Counted from the first letter of the stretch, positions 28,181-38,181 are shown. The stretch is DNA of 64,000 bases from an uncultured Oscillibacter sp. (GCA_900544615.1 UQVS01000003.1:77867-141866); one strand, 5' to 3'. Numbers and translations are program-made. The notes: a model not told the origin generated them from the letters alone.

Positions 28181-28222
28181 AAGCTCCCCGCCGCACGACT
28201 GCTGTCATGCGGCGGGGAGCTT
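28181..28222 (-). terminator. Strong hairpin between the queH region and the PFL gene
   Basis: Perfect 15-bp GC-rich stem (28181-28195 with 28208-28222) and a 12-base loop. On the minus strand it is followed by TTTGGTAAAAAT. Most likely terminates the PFL-ACT transcript. Confidence 0.72.
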
Positions 28223-28238
28223 ATCATAGAAACGTTCC

Positions 28239-29597
28239 TCAGTTTTTCAGGCTGTGGAGCGGGGCCGGGATGCGGCCGCCCCGCTGGATAAATGCGGCGC
28301 TGGATTCCTTATGCACCGGCATCACCGGCGCGCTGCCCAGCAGTCCGCCCATTTCCACGCTGTCGCCCACGTTTTTGCCGGGGGTGGGCAGCAGGCGGAC
28401 GGCGGTGGTCTTGTTGTTCACCATGCCGATGGCCGCCTCGTCGGCTATAATAGCGGAGATAGTCTCCGCCGGGGTGTCGCCGGGAACGGCGATCATGTCC
28501 AGTCCCACAGAGCAGACGCAGGTCATGGCTTCCAGCTTGTCCACGCACAGAGTCCCCGCCTTGGCGGCGGCGATCATGCCCTCGTCCTCGCTGACGGGAA
28601 TGAACGCGCCGGACAGTCCGCCCACGGAGGAGGACGCCATGACGCCGCCCTTTTTCACCGCGTCGTTCAGCAGAGCCAGCGCCGCAGTGGTGCCGTGCGT
28701 ACCGCAGACCTCCAGCCCCATCTCCTCCAGAATCCGGGCCACGGAGTCCCCGATGGCCGGCGTGGGGGCAAGGCTCAGATCCACAATGCCGAACGGCGTA
28801 TCCAGACGGCGGCTGGCCTCTCTGGCCACCAGCTGGCCCATGCGGGTCACCTGAAACGCCGTCTTTTTCACGGTCTCCGCCACCACATCCAGCGGCTCGC
28901 CCTTTACGGACTGCAAGGCGTGGTACACCACGCCGGGGCCGGAGACGCCCACGTTGATGACCTTCTCCGCCTCGCCCACGCCGTGGAACGCGCCGGCCAT
29001 GAAGGGGTTATCCTCCACGGCGTTGCAGAAGATCACCAGCTTGGCGCAGCCGAGGCCGTCCCGGTCCGCTGTCCGGGCGGCGGTTTCCTTGACAATTTTA
29101 CCCATGAGGGCCACGGCGTCCATATTGATGCCAGCCCGTGTGGAACCCACATTGATGCTGGAGCATACCAGCTCCGTGCGGTCCAGCGCCTCCGGGATGG
29201 AGCGGATCAGCTTTTCATCCGCCCGCGTCATACCCTTCTGCACCAGCGCGGAGTAGCCGCCGATGAAGTTGACGCCGCAGGTCTTGGCTGCCCGATCCAA
29301 CGCCAGCGCAAAGGGTACATAGTCCTCCGTCTCGCTGGCCCCGGCCACCAGCGCCATAGGCGTTACGGAAATCCGCTTGTTGACAATGGGGATTCCGAAC
29401 TCCCGCTGGATATCCTCGCCGGTTTTTACCAGCTTTTCCGCGTACCGGGTAATTTTTTCATAAATCTTATCGCAGGCCCGTCCGGCATCCGGATCACAGC
29501 AGCTCAGAAGTGAGATGCCCATGGTGATGGTGCGGATGTCCAGATGCTGCTGGTCGATCATCTCAATAGTCGAGAGAATTTCCTTTTGGTTCAGCAT
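28239..29597 (-). CDS. PFL family protein (UPF0210/DUF711)
   Basis: 452 residues, matching the usual length of UPF0210. Recognisable stretches are [10 protein letters not shown] near the N-terminus, the Gly-rich [26 protein letters not shown] and GVSGPGVV, and a C-terminal [13 protein letters not shown]. The family is related to pyruvate-formate-lyase folds by profile but has no proven activity. It is nearly always next to a short ACT-domain gene, as here (12 bp). The name is safe; function is unknown. Confidence 0.9.
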   Translation of the reverse strand: MLNQKEILSTIEMIDQQHLDIRTITMGISLLSCCDPDAGRACDKIYEKITRYAEKLVKTGEDIQREFGIPIVNKRISVTPMALVAGASETEDYVPFALALDRAAKTCGVNFIGGYSALVQKGMTRADEKLIRSIPEALDRTELVCSSINVGSTRAGINMDAVALMGKIVKETAARTADRDGLGCAKLVIFCNAVEDNPFMAGAFHGVGEAEKVINVGVSGPGVVYHALQSVKGEPLDVVAETVKKTAFQVTRMGQLVAREASRRLDTPFGIVDLSLAPTPAIGDSVARILEEMGLEVCGTHGTTAALALLNDAVKKGGVMASSSVGGLSGAFIPVSEDEGMIAAAKAGTLCVDKLEAMTCVCSVGLDMIAVPGDTPAETISAIIADEAAIGMVNNKTTAVRLLPTPGKNVGDSVEMGGLLGSAPVMPVHKESSAAFIQRGGRIPAPLHSLKN

Positions 29598-29609
29598 ACG
29601 ACTCTCTCC

Positions 29610-29879
29610 TCAGATGCGGTGCATCGCGTCAAAAATTTCTTCCCGCTGGATGCGGATGGACAGGCTCATCTGCTCCCCCAGCTTTTCCAGCGCGGCGGCC
29701 AGCTGGTCAAACTCCACGTTGGCCTTCCCGGCGTCCACCGACATGACCATGGTGAAATTCCCCTTCAGGATGGTCTGGGTGATGTCCAGAATGTTCACAT
29801 TCAGCTCCGCCAGCTTTCCGCAGACGGCGGCAATGATGCCTACCCGATCCCGTCCGATCACTGTGACAATGGCGTTCAT
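29610..29879 (-). CDS. ACT domain protein (UPF0237)
   Basis: 89 residues forming one ACT domain: MNAIVTVIGRDRVGIIAAVCGKL, then VNILDITQTIL and FTMVMSVD. ACT domains bind amino acids and regulate partner proteins. The close link to the PFL gene downstream (12 bp) is a conserved pair and suggests it senses a ligand for that protein. GAGGAGG precedes the ATG. Confidence 0.9.
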   Translation of the reverse strand: MNAIVTVIGRDRVGIIAAVCGKLAELNVNILDITQTILKGNFTMVMSVDAGKANVEFDQLAAALEKLGEQMSLSIRIQREEIFDAMHRI

Positions 29880-29951
29880 AATGATTCCTCCTCTCCGCCG
29901 ATATCCCGGCGGTTCGTTCGCATAGTATTTCCCCTTATGGATTCAGCAGGA

Positions 29952-29980
29952 TGAGGAGGCACACATCCGTGTACCTCCTC
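29952..29980. repeat. Hairpin in the lysC-ACT gap
   Basis: GAGGAGG and CCTCCTC arms with inner ACAC/GTGT pairs around a short loop, within the 115-bp gap downstream of lysC. No T-run follows on the minus strand, so whether it ends the lysC transcript is uncertain. Confidence 0.45.
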
Positions 29981-29994
29981 TCCCGGTTTTATAC

Positions 29995-31206
29995 TCAGGC
30001 TTCGTCAAAGAACTTTGCGTGAATAGCCCGCACCGCGCGGTCCACGTCATGTTCGTCCAGCAGCACGGAGACCCGGATCTCGGAGGTGTTGATCATCTGG
30101 ATGTTGATACCGGCCTCGTAAAGCGCCTCAAACATCCGGGCGGCCATGCCGCAGTTGGTCATCAGGCCTGCGCCCACGATGGACACCTTGCCGATATGGC
30201 TGTCCGTCTCAATATGGTCAAAGCGCAGGGATTCCTTGTTCTCCTCCAAAATCTCCTTGGCCTCATCCAGATCCTTCTTGTGGACAGTGAAGGAGATGTC
30301 CTTGGTATCCTCCCGGCCGATGGATTGCAGAATGATATCCACGTTGATATTGTGCTTGCTCAGCAGGTCAAAGACCTGAAATGCGACGCCGGGGTTATGC
30401 TGAAGCCCGATCAGGGCGATCCGTGCAATGCCGGTATCCTTCGCCACGCCGGCGATGTTTGTCTTTTCCACTTTTGTGACCTCCTTGACTTTGGTGCCGG
30501 GTTTTCTTTCCAGACTGGAGAGAACCTCCAGATCCACCCGGAACTTCTTTGCCAGTTCCACGCTGCGGTTATGGAGCACGCCTGCGCCCTGAGACGCCAG
30601 TTCCAGCATTTCATCGTATGTGATCTCGTCCAGTTTTCTGGCGTTGGGGACGATGCGGGGATCCGTGGTGTACACGCCGTCCACATCCGTATAGATCTGG
30701 CACAGATCCGCCCGGAAAGCCGCTGCCAGTGCCACGGCACTGGTGTCGCTGCCGCCGCGGCCCAGCGTGGTGACGTCCCCCAGACGGTCCACGCCCTGAA
30801 AACCTGTCACCAGAACGATGCGGTGCTGATCCAGTTCCGACCGAACCCGTTCAGTGTCGATCTTCTTGATTCGGGCATCGGAATGTACCTTGGTGGTCTG
30901 GATGCCCACCTGCCACGCCGCCAGAGACACACAGGGCAGGCCCATGGCCTCCAATGCCATGGCGCACAGGGCAACAGAGATCTGCTCGCCGGTGGACAGC
31001 AGCATATCCATCTCCCGCTTGGAAGGCTTCGGGTTGATCTCCTCCGCCTTGGCAATGAGATCGTCCGTCGTGTCCCCCTGGGCGGACAGGACTACGATGA
31101 CGTCATTGCCCTGTAAATAGGTTTCCGCGATAATACCGGCAACATTGCGGATGCGCTGGGCATCATTGACGCTACTGCCGCCGAATTTCTGTACAATCAA
31201 ACTCAT
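29995..31206 (-). CDS. lysC: Aspartate kinase
   Basis: Phosphorylates aspartate, the entry step to lysine, threonine and methionine. 403 residues. The kinase domain carries KFGGSSV (about 7-13), FQGVDRLGDVTTLGRGGSDTSAVALA and TDVDGVYTTDPR. It is followed by two C-terminal ACT domains (ISFTVHKKDL, VSIVGAGLMTNCG) that give feedback control. Third in a run ACT-hom-lysC, 65 bp after hom. Length fits the monofunctional class. Confidence 0.95.
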   Translation of the reverse strand: MSLIVQKFGGSSVNDAQRIRNVAGIIAETYLQGNDVIVVLSAQGDTTDDLIAKAEEINPKPSKREMDMLLSTGEQISVALCAMALEAMGLPCVSLAAWQVGIQTTKVHSDARIKKIDTERVRSELDQHRIVLVTGFQGVDRLGDVTTLGRGGSDTSAVALAAAFRADLCQIYTDVDGVYTTDPRIVPNARKLDEITYDEMLELASQGAGVLHNRSVELAKKFRVDLEVLSSLERKPGTKVKEVTKVEKTNIAGVAKDTGIARIALIGLQHNPGVAFQVFDLLSKHNINVDIILQSIGREDTKDISFTVHKKDLDEAKEILEENKESLRFDHIETDSHIGKVSIVGAGLMTNCGMAARMFEALYEAGINIQMINTSEIRVSVLLDEHDVDRAVRAIHAKFFDEA

Positions 31207-31271
31207 GGCTGCTCCCTCTTTGCTTCAGATTGGGGTCCATCCCATCATACGCTGGAATGGGAAATATGGTA

Positions 31272-32465
31272 TCAGTCCAATACCCGCAGGCAGGTCAGCA
31301 CCGGCAGCTTCTTTGCCAGCGCTTCCGCCTCCGTGCCGGTAATGGGTTCGGTGATCAGAACGGTATCCCGTCCCTCTTCCAGTATTCTGGCCTTTTCAAA
31401 CAGGGGACGCACCTGCTCCGCCGGGACGTCGATTCGGAAATACCAGCGCCCCTTCAGTTCCAGCGGGGATACGAAGCCGCCTTCATCGGCGCTCCAGCCG
31501 ATCTCCGGGCGGGGCCGGTCTTCCAGAATACACTCCATCACGTCGGCCACAACGGCAGAAGCCGTTGGCAGTTCCCCGGCGCCCTTGCCGTAAAACATAA
31601 CCTCGCCGGTGGCATTGCCCCGAACCACCACTGCGTTGAACACGTCGTTCACATCGGAGATGGGGTTGTCCATGGAAATCAGGTGGGGAGCGACATAGGC
31701 GGTGCGCCGGTCCCCCTCCAGCCGCAGACAGCGGCCCAGCAGCTTGATGCGATAGCCGTGTCGTCCGGCGATTTCCACATCCTTCAGATCCAGCTTGGTA
31801 ATGCCCTCCATGGGGACCCTGTTCGGATTCACCTGATGTCCAAAGGCCAGATCTGCCAGAATACAGATCTTGCGGCCTGCGTCGATACCCTGTACATCCG
31901 CCGTGGGATCCGCTTCAGCATAGCCCTTCTGCTGCGCCAGCTTCAGCACCTCCGCGAAAGACGCGCCCTCTTTTACCATTTTAGTGAGGATGAAATTCGT
32001 GGTGCCGTTCAGGATTCCATAGATCTCATCCACCCGGTTGGCGGCCATGCACTGGGTCAGGGGGTGCAGGATGGGGATTCCCCCACCCACGCTGGCCTCA
32101 AAGAGATAGTTGACATGATTCTTTCGGGCCAACTCCAGCAATTCGCAGCCATGCTCCGCCACCAGCTGTTTGTTGGCTGTCACCACGTGCTTGCCGGCCA
32201 TCAGGCAGCGGCGGGTATACTCATAGGCCGCGCCCACACCGCCGATGGTCTCCACCACCACCCGGATCTCGCTGTCCGTCTCAATCTCCCGGAAATTCTC
32301 CGTCATCAAATGGTGATACGGGCCGCTCCGCATGGTCCGCACCAGAGCCGTTTTAACGCACAGGGGTTCGCCCAGCCGATGGCGGATGGGGGCCGCGTTG
32401 GCCTCTACCACTTTCACAACGCCGGTACCTACCGTGCCAAGGCCCAGAATTGCAATTTTGATCAT
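31272..32465 (-). CDS. hom: Homoserine dehydrogenase
   Basis: Reduces aspartate semialdehyde to homoserine. 397 residues from ATG 32465; the ORF extends further upstream but MIKIAILGLGTVG is the normal N-terminus. The Rossmann NAD(P) loop GLGTVGTGV is followed by VTANKQLVAEHG, SVGGGIPI, the signature NGTTNFILTKM, EADPTADVQGIDA, and a C-terminal ACT domain with RIDVPAEQVR. It belongs with lysC and the ACT gene. Confidence 0.95.
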   Translation of the reverse strand: MIKIAILGLGTVGTGVVKVVEANAAPIRHRLGEPLCVKTALVRTMRSGPYHHLMTENFREIETDSEIRVVVETIGGVGAAYEYTRRCLMAGKHVVTANKQLVAEHGCELLELARKNHVNYLFEASVGGGIPILHPLTQCMAANRVDEIYGILNGTTNFILTKMVKEGASFAEVLKLAQQKGYAEADPTADVQGIDAGRKICILADLAFGHQVNPNRVPMEGITKLDLKDVEIAGRHGYRIKLLGRCLRLEGDRRTAYVAPHLISMDNPISDVNDVFNAVVVRGNATGEVMFYGKGAGELPTASAVVADVMECILEDRPRPEIGWSADEGGFVSPLELKGRWYFRIDVPAEQVRPLFEKARILEEGRDTVLITEPITGTEAEALAKKLPVLTCLRVLD

Positions 32466-32490
32466 ATCTCTATCTGTCCTTCCTCCGGCC

Positions 32491-32931
32491 TTACCCGGCC
32501 AGAATTTCAAATTTGATCACGTTTTCCAGACTGGATACATCTCCGATCAGCTGTTCCAGAGATTTTTCCATGCCGGAGGTCTCCGCAGAAATCGTCACGG
32601 CGGCGCAGCCGTTGGTAGGGATGCTCTGGTTGATCGTCAGGATATTGGCCCCGGACGACGCAAACACGTTCAGGACTCTGGACAGCGTACCGGAAACATC
32701 CTTCAGCAGCGTGTAAAATGTGATGATATGCTCCGACTTCATATCGTTGAAGGGCTGCACCGCATCCTTATACTTGTAAAAGGCACTGCGGCTGATCCCT
32801 GCCAGCTTGGTAGCCGCGCCCACCGTCTCCGCCTCGCCGGTCTGCATCATCCGTTTGGCTTCCGCGACCCGGATAAAGATCTCAGGCAAAGCGTCAGCCG
32901 CCACCAGATAGTATTTGATTTTCCTTGCCAC
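32491..32931 (-). CDS. ACT domain protein UPF0735 (PheB-like)
   Basis: 146 residues. An N-terminal helical region with a possible HTH (ETVGAATKLAGISRSAFYKYKD, described only in part) is followed by an ACT domain (ITFYTLLKDVSGTLSRVL, ILTINQSIP). UPF0735 proteins are commonly found upstream of hom in Firmicutes, as here (25 bp), and probably regulate the pathway by amino-acid binding; the mechanism is unproven. The start is GTG 32931 with GGAGG eight bases upstream. Confidence 0.9.
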   Translation of the reverse strand: MARKIKYYLVAADALPEIFIRVAEAKRMMQTGEAETVGAATKLAGISRSAFYKYKDAVQPFNDMKSEHIITFYTLLKDVSGTLSRVLNVFASSGANILTINQSIPTNGCAAVTISAETSGMEKSLEQLIGDVSSLENVIKFEILAG

Positions 32932-32971
32932 GTCGTCCGCCTCCTGTGGTCATTTGTCTTTTAACATGGCT

Positions 32972-33000
32972 ATTTTAACAGCTTTTGCGCCGTGTTGCAA
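32972..33000 (-). promoter_or_regulatory. Sigma-A promoter of the ACT-hom-lysC operon
   Basis: Minus-strand TTGCAA (32995-33000), 17 bp, TAAAAT (32972-32977), about 40 bases before the GTG start. Confidence 0.78.
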
Positions 33001-33099
33001 CCAGAAGCCGCAAAGATTTCCTTTCTGAAATTGAGAATTTTCCCCGCCTATGTCCGCCAAATACGGTCAAATTGCCACATATCGCGGAAAATTATGCAA

Positions 33100-33125
33100 A
33101 CAGGAGAGGCATACGCCCCTCCTGT
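33100..33125 (-). terminator. Hairpin after the M18 aminopeptidase gene
   Basis: Arms ACAGGAG and CTCCTGT with additional inner GC pairs, 20 bases after the aminopeptidase stop. The tail TTTGCATAATTTTC is weak, so termination efficiency is uncertain. Confidence 0.58.
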
Positions 33126-33144
33126 CTGTGAAACCACTGTGTAT

Positions 33145-34545
33145 TTACTCCGCCTTGTAGATCGCCCGCATACCTTTGTAGGTCTCATAGCAGTCCAGCT
33201 TGGAGACCACCTCAAAGGGTGCGTGCATGGCCAGCACCGGCACACCGGCGTCCAGCGTGGTGATGTTGCGGTTCGCCATATACATGGCCACGGTTCCGCC
33301 GCCGCCGGCATCCACCTTGCCCAGCTCCGCGATCTGCCAGATGACGTTAGCCCGGTCGAAAATGCCCCGGACATAGCCCACCGTCTCGGCGCTGGCGTCG
33401 CTGGCGCCGGATTTGCCCCGTGCGCCGGTATACTTGCACAGGCCGATGCCGTAGTTCAGGAAAGCGGCGTTCTTCTTCTCAAAGACCTCGCCGAAATTGG
33501 GATCATAGGCAGCCGTCACATCGGCGCTGAGGCAGAAGGAGTTTTCCAGACATACCCGCAGGGCCGCCCCCTGCGCCTCGCACAGATCTGCCATGAAGGT
33601 GTCAAAGGCCGCAGACTGCATCCCCGTCACGCCGTCAGAGCCGATCTCCTCCTTGTCCGCCAACACGCAGACGGCGGTCTTGGCCGGTGTCCCGTTCAGA
33701 TCCAGCAGCGCTTTCAGCGCCGCATAGCCGCAGACCCGGTCATCATGGCCGTAGGAGCCGATCATGGAGCGATCCAGACCGATCTCCGTAGCCTTCACCG
33801 CCGGAACAGCTTCCAGCTCGGCGGAGGTAAAATCATCCTCGGTAATGCCGTATTTCTCGTTCAGCAGCTGCATCACCGCCAGCTTTACCCGGTCGGAGCC
33901 TTCCTCGTCCCCGATGGGCCTGCTGCCCAACAGGAGGTTCAGCTGCTCGCCCAGAATGCCTTCGGCCAGCGGCTTTTTGCTCTGCTCCTGACCCAGATGG
34001 GGCAGAAGGTCGGTGATGACCAGCTTGGGATCGCCCTCGTCAGCGCCAATGTTCACGGTGACGGTAGTGCCGTCTGTCATCGCCGCCACGCCGTGCAGCT
34101 CCATGGGGATGGTCACCCACTGATACTTGCGGATACCGCCATAGTAATGGGTCTTGAAATAGGCCAGCTCGCTGTCCTCATACAGCGGATTGGGCTTCAG
34201 ATCCAGCCGGGGGGAGTCGATGTGGGCAGCCGTGATCTGCGCGCCCTCCGCGATGGGCTTGCTGCCGATATGGGCCAGCAGCACGCTCTTGCCCCGGTTG
34301 CAGACATACACCTTGTCCCCGGCGCGCAGGGCCTGCCCACGGGTCAGCGGTTTGTAACCCGCCCGCTCCGCCAGCCGGACGGTCTCTGCGGCGCAGAGAC
34401 GCTCCGTCTTACCGGCGTTCAGAAACGCCATATAGTCCCGGCAATAGGACTCCATCTGTTCCAGCTCCGCCGCATCCACACGGTCAAAACCGTTTTTCCG
34501 GCTGCTCAGCAGCTTTTCCTTTAACGCCTTGTTTGAATCAGACAT
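33145..34545 (-). CDS. M18 family aminopeptidase
   Basis: Cytoplasmic zinc aminopeptidase, preferring acidic N-terminal residues in characterised members. 466 residues from ATG 34545 (GGAGGAG upstream). Zinc-site motifs are TAAHIDSPRLDLKP (first His), VLADKEEIGSDGVTG (bridging/catalytic Glu pair) and VLAMHAPFEV (late His). The sequence YGHDDRVCGYAAL carries the conserved Asp-Asp. Length is normal for the family. Confidence 0.93.
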   Translation of the reverse strand: MSDSNKALKEKLLSSRKNGFDRVDAAELEQMESYCRDYMAFLNAGKTERLCAAETVRLAERAGYKPLTRGQALRAGDKVYVCNRGKSVLLAHIGSKPIAEGAQITAAHIDSPRLDLKPNPLYEDSELAYFKTHYYGGIRKYQWVTIPMELHGVAAMTDGTTVTVNIGADEGDPKLVITDLLPHLGQEQSKKPLAEGILGEQLNLLLGSRPIGDEEGSDRVKLAVMQLLNEKYGITEDDFTSAELEAVPAVKATEIGLDRSMIGSYGHDDRVCGYAALKALLDLNGTPAKTAVCVLADKEEIGSDGVTGMQSAAFDTFMADLCEAQGAALRVCLENSFCLSADVTAAYDPNFGEVFEKKNAAFLNYGIGLCKYTGARGKSGASDASAETVGYVRGIFDRANVIWQIAELGKVDAGGGGTVAMYMANRNITTLDAGVPVLAMHAPFEVVSKLDCYETYKGMRAIYKAE

Positions 34546-34599
34546 CGTTCGTTTCTCCTCCATCGGACATATTCATGCGGTTCACGCCGCTCTATGAAC

Positions 34600-35412
34600 T
34601 CAAATTTTCCCTGCTTCTCCCCTGCTGTTCCGGGCGCAGATCCCTTCCAGCAGAGGCAAAATGTTATCCAGCTGTTCCAGCGAAATTCCGTGAGGCAGTT
34701 CAGGCACCCCGGCGGAATTCGGCACCAGCCTGCACTCCTCCCACGACAGCTGCCGTTTCCGTCCGACAGCCGGCGTCACCGTGACCCCATTCGGAGTGAT
34801 CAGGATCCCCCGGCGGAAATCCCTCATCCAGCGCCAGCTATTCCAGAGAACCAGCACCGTCAAAAAACAGAGCCACGCATCCAGAACGTTCCGAAGCTGG
34901 TCTGTCAGGTACATAAAAATGCCAACAGCCAGCCAGGCGCTCAGCATCAATACGGCAGTGACCGCTGTCCGCCAGCGTTTTCCGGCATGGATCCGAAGCC
35001 GTACCGGCTCTGTCGGAAGCCTTGGCCGCGCCAGTGCCCGGAGTGCGTCATAGCCGGCGTTTGGACGGTCCCCGGTCCGCCACGCGACTGCGCCGAGGCG
35101 CTTGCCGTCCTGACCGTATATCAGCAGGCCGCTGCGGATAACCCGCAGGCCGCCTACCTCCCAGGCGGAGATCTCTTCGGACACACCGGCGGCGCTTTCC
35201 ACACGGATACCGCCGGAAATAACATCCACAGTCTGTCTGGTGCGTGTTGTCCTTCGCAGGAACTTCCATAGGGGAATTCCAACCATCAGGATCGCCAGAA
35301 CACCCGCGCCCCATACACTTTCCCCTTCCCGCCAGAGATATCCAATGGCACAGAGGATCAGCAGGTAACGCGCCAGATGATACCCATGCATCAGCCGCTT
35401 CAGCAGCTTCAT
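34600..35412 (-). CDS. Membrane protein with two PH-like halves
   Basis: 270 residues. Two predicted membrane segments at about 13-46 (YLLILCAIGYL, VLAILMVGIPLW) are followed by a beta-rich stretch (VDVISGGIRVESAAG, GGLRVIRSGLLIYGQDG). Another pair follows at about 150-190 (VTAVLMLSAWLAVGIFMY, WLCFLTVLVLW), then a second beta-rich stretch (RRGILITPNGVTVTP). The repeat of membrane pair plus bacterial-PH-like strands suggests a duplicated architecture. The start overlaps the Sua5-CoaE stop (ATGA). No exact family; function unknown. Confidence 0.7.
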   Translation of the reverse strand: MKLLKRLMHGYHLARYLLILCAIGYLWREGESVWGAGVLAILMVGIPLWKFLRRTTRTRQTVDVISGGIRVESAAGVSEEISAWEVGGLRVIRSGLLIYGQDGKRLGAVAWRTGDRPNAGYDALRALARPRLPTEPVRLRIHAGKRWRTAVTAVLMLSAWLAVGIFMYLTDQLRNVLDAWLCFLTVLVLWNSWRWMRDFRRGILITPNGVTVTPAVGRKRQLSWEECRLVPNSAGVPELPHGISLEQLDNILPLLEGICARNSRGEAGKI

Positions 35413-37073
35413 TGCGCCGCCTTGTCCTTCTCCTCCCGGAGTTCGCCGATCAGACGCTCAAAGAATACTCTGGCTGTCTCCCGGAAGGCTTCCGGCGTGT
35501 CGGCGGTATTGCTCAGTTCGTAGTCGCACTTGCTGCGGTAGAATTCGTCGGATTTCTGAGCGGAGACCCGCATCCGGGCATAGCGCTCGTCAATGCCGTC
35601 CCGCGCCATGATCCGCCGCACCCGCAACTCCGCAGGCGCGGTGACGGCAACGGTTCGGTCGCACAGCTCCCCCACGCCGCTTTCAATCAGGTTGATGGCG
35701 TCAATGGCGGTCAGATTTCCATCCCGCGCCCGGCGCTGAACCTCCGGCACCAGGAACTGATAGATGACCTCATTCAGCTGGGCCATGCGCTCCTTGTTTT
35801 CAAACACCAGCTCTCCCAGCTTCTTGCGGTTCAGGGAACCGTCGGAGTTGAATACGCCGTGGAACTTCACCTCGATGGCGTGGCGCAGCTCCGCGTCCTG
35901 ATTCAGCATTTCATGGTACACGGCGTCGCAGTCGATGACAACGCCGCCCAGATCCCGGATGGCATTCAGGGCGCTGGTCTTGCCGGAACCCGTACCGCCG
36001 GTAATGCCGATAACCACCTTTTTCTGATCCGCCGCAACGGTCTTGAAGCCTGCCGCCTTTTTCAAGCGGTTGCCGATGGCCAGTCCCAGCCCCTGACTGT
36101 CAGGACACTGGGCATAGATCTGCTGAACATCCTTGCTGTCAAAGGCGCGGAGGGCGTCAAACACCCGCTGGGCCTGAATCCGCTTGTCCCGGCTGGGGCC
36201 GAGGCACTCCACCGTCTGCTGGTCGAACCGGTCGGCAAACTCATCGAAGCAGATCACGCCGTCTCCGGGCTTTGCCAGCTGCTCAATGGTGCGGGCAGAC
36301 GCCTCCGCAGGGCCGGTAACCACAGTCACCGGCGCTTTCGGCGCATAATGGCGGTACTTCATGCCGGGGGCCTTGGGCTGTTCGCCATCTTTGAGGGGTT
36401 CGGTCACAGCCTTGTCCACCGTCAGGGGGCCGACCACCTCCTCCAGCGCCTCCAGCGGCATCCCGCCGGGTCTGAGCAGGCGGGGCGGGTCGCAGGTCAG
36501 ATCCACAATGGTGGACTCCACGCCCACCTGACAGGGGCCGCCGTCCACCACGGCGTCGATCTTGCCCTCCATGTCCTCCAGACAGTCTGCCGCGCAGGTG
36601 CAGCTGGGACGGCCGGAGGTGTTGGCGCTGGGGGCCGCAATGGGTACCCCCGCCTCCCGGATAATAGCCAGCGTCACCTGATGATCCGGGCAGCGGACGC
36701 CAACGGTGTCCAGTCCGGCAGTGGTGGCGTCCGGCACTACCTTTTTCCGCTTCAGGATCATGGTCAGCGGGCCGGGCCAGAACTTCCGGGCCAGCGTGTA
36801 CGCCAGCGGCGGCACATCCTCGCAGTACCGGGGCAGCCACTGGGGACCCGGCACATGGATGATGAGGGGGTTGTCCTGCGGACGGCCCTTGGCCTCGAAA
36901 ATCTTATGAACCGCAGTCTCGTCCAGCGCGTTGGCGCCCAGACCGTAAACCGTCTCCGTGGGGATGGCTACCAGTCCTCCCTGCCGCAGAATATCCGCCG
37001 CCGCAGAGATCTGATCCTCGATGATCTTTTGCTGGCCCTTGGTATCCCGCAGGTCAAAATATCGCGTATGCAT
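35409..37073 (-). CDS. Fusion of threonylcarbamoyl-AMP synthase (Sua5/YwlC) with dephospho-CoA kinase (CoaE)
   Basis: 554 residues, unbroken. Residues 1-345 are Sua5: IPTETVYGLGANAL (38-50), KGRPQDNPL, IAAPSANTSGRP (145-156), ESTIVDL, the linker PGMKYRHYAP (236-245) and the C-terminal Sua5 domain. Residues 350-554 are CoaE: P-loop GGTGSGKT (359-366), VIDCDAVYHEM, and a lid with CDYELSNTAD. The first makes the t6A precursor for ANN-decoding tRNAs; the second makes CoA. Both domains look complete and active. It lies between prfA and a membrane protein gene with which it overlaps by 4 bp. Confidence 0.92.
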   Translation of the reverse strand: MHTRYFDLRDTKGQQKIIEDQISAAADILRQGGLVAIPTETVYGLGANALDETAVHKIFEAKGRPQDNPLIIHVPGPQWLPRYCEDVPPLAYTLARKFWPGPLTMILKRKKVVPDATTAGLDTVGVRCPDHQVTLAIIREAGVPIAAPSANTSGRPSCTCAADCLEDMEGKIDAVVDGGPCQVGVESTIVDLTCDPPRLLRPGGMPLEALEEVVGPLTVDKAVTEPLKDGEQPKAPGMKYRHYAPKAPVTVVTGPAEASARTIEQLAKPGDGVICFDEFADRFDQQTVECLGPSRDKRIQAQRVFDALRAFDSKDVQQIYAQCPDSQGLGLAIGNRLKKAAGFKTVAADQKKVVIGITGGTGSGKTSALNAIRDLGGVVIDCDAVYHEMLNQDAELRHAIEVKFHGVFNSDGSLNRKKLGELVFENKERMAQLNEVIYQFLVPEVQRRARDGNLTAIDAINLIESGVGELCDRTVAVTAPAELRVRRIMARDGIDERYARMRVSAQKSDEFYRSKCDYELSNTADTPEAFRETARVFFERLIGELREEKDKAAQ

Positions 37074-37083
37074 CCTATTCGCC

Positions 37084-38181
37084 TCACATATCTCTCTCCG
37101 GGTCGCCCCGGTCTGTTTCCGTTTCCTGTCCCTGCTTCAGTCTTTCCGCCTGATCCGCCGTCACCAGCGCATCGATCAGCTCATCCAGATCGCCGTCCAT
37201 GATGGCGTCGATCTTATAAAGCGTCAGGCCGATGCGGTGATCCGTCACCCGGCCCTGCGGGAAATTATAGGTGCGGATCCGCTGGGAACGGTCGCCGCTG
37301 CCCACCTGACTGCGGCGCTCCGCGTCATAGGCGCTCTCCCGTTTTTCCCGTTCCGCCTCATATAAGCGGGAGGCCAGCAGCCGCATGGCCTTTTCCCGGT
37401 TCTGAAACTGGCTCCGCTCCTCCTGACACTCGGCGACCATGCCGGTGGGCTTGTGGATCAGCCGCACGGCGGAAGAGGTCTTGTTGACGTGCTGGCCGCC
37501 GGCGCCGCTGGCCCGGTAGACCTGCATCTCAATGTCGGCGGGGTTCAGCTCCACATCCACCGGCTCCATCTCCGGCAGCACTGCCACCGTAGCGGCGCTG
37601 GTGTGGATCCGGCCGCTGGATTCCGTTTCCGGCACCCGCTGGACCCGGTGGACTCCGGACTCAAACTTCAGCCGTGACCAGGCGCCCTCGCCCTCAATAA
37701 CGGCGGAGCACTCCTTCACGCCCCCCAGTTCCGTCTCGCTGAGACTGGCGATTTCCAGCTTCCAGCCGTGGTTTTCCGCATACATGGTATACATTCGCAG
37801 AAGCGAGTGGGCAAACAGGGCGCTCTCCTCTCCCCCAACGCCGCCGCGGATCTCCAGAATCACATTCCGGCTGTCGTTGGGATCTTTGGGCAGCAGGAGG
37901 ATAGTCAGCTTTTCTTTCAGAGACTCCAGCTCCGCTTTGGCTTCAGTCAATTCCTCCTGCGCCATTTCCTTCATTTCCGGGTCATGAAGCAGCTCCTCCG
38001 CCTCCTGACGGCGGCTTTCCGCAGCCCGGTAGGCACGGTAAGCCTCCACCACTGGGGAAAGCTCTTTGAGTTCTCGGTTGATCTGGTGCAGCTTTTCCGC
38101 ATCGCCGTAAACCTTCGGATCGCCCAGCCGGGTCTCCAGATCCTCATAGCGGAGTGCCAGACCCTTTAACTTTTCCAGCAA
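37084..38181 (-). CDS. prfA: Peptide chain release factor 1
   Basis: Reads UAA/UAG and releases the finished peptide. 365 residues. The GGQ loop is in [14 protein letters not shown] (about 227-240), and the codon-reading PxT motif appears as VPETES. An N-terminal coiled coil and [24 protein letters not shown] are typical. The start is TTG 38181 with AAAGGAG upstream. It is 10 bp upstream of the Sua5-CoaE gene, a conserved prfA-sua5 neighbourhood in Firmicutes. Confidence 0.95.
   Translation of the reverse strand: MLEKLKGLALRYEDLETRLGDPKVYGDAEKLHQINRELKELSPVVEAYRAYRAAESRRQEAEELLHDPEMKEMAQEELTEAKAELESLKEKLTILLLPKDPNDSRNVILEIRGGVGGEESALFAHSLLRMYTMYAENHGWKLEIASLSETELGGVKECSAVIEGEGAWSRLKFESGVHRVQRVPETESSGRIHTSAATVAVLPEMEPVDVELNPADIEMQVYRASGAGGQHVNKTSSAVRLIHKPTGMVAECQEERSQFQNREKAMRLLASRLYEAEREKRESAYDAERRSQVGSGDRSQRIRTYNFPQGRVTDHRIGLTLYKIDAIMDGDLDELIDALVTADQAERLKQGQETETDRGDPERDM

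Noticed and set aside
29880..29940. 15-codon ORF (MRTNRRDIGGEEESL) just before the UPF0237 ACT gene, as a leader peptide
   Set aside because: Its stop overlaps the ACT start, but the residues are simply the ribosome-site region translated; no amino-acid run or attenuator stems are visible.
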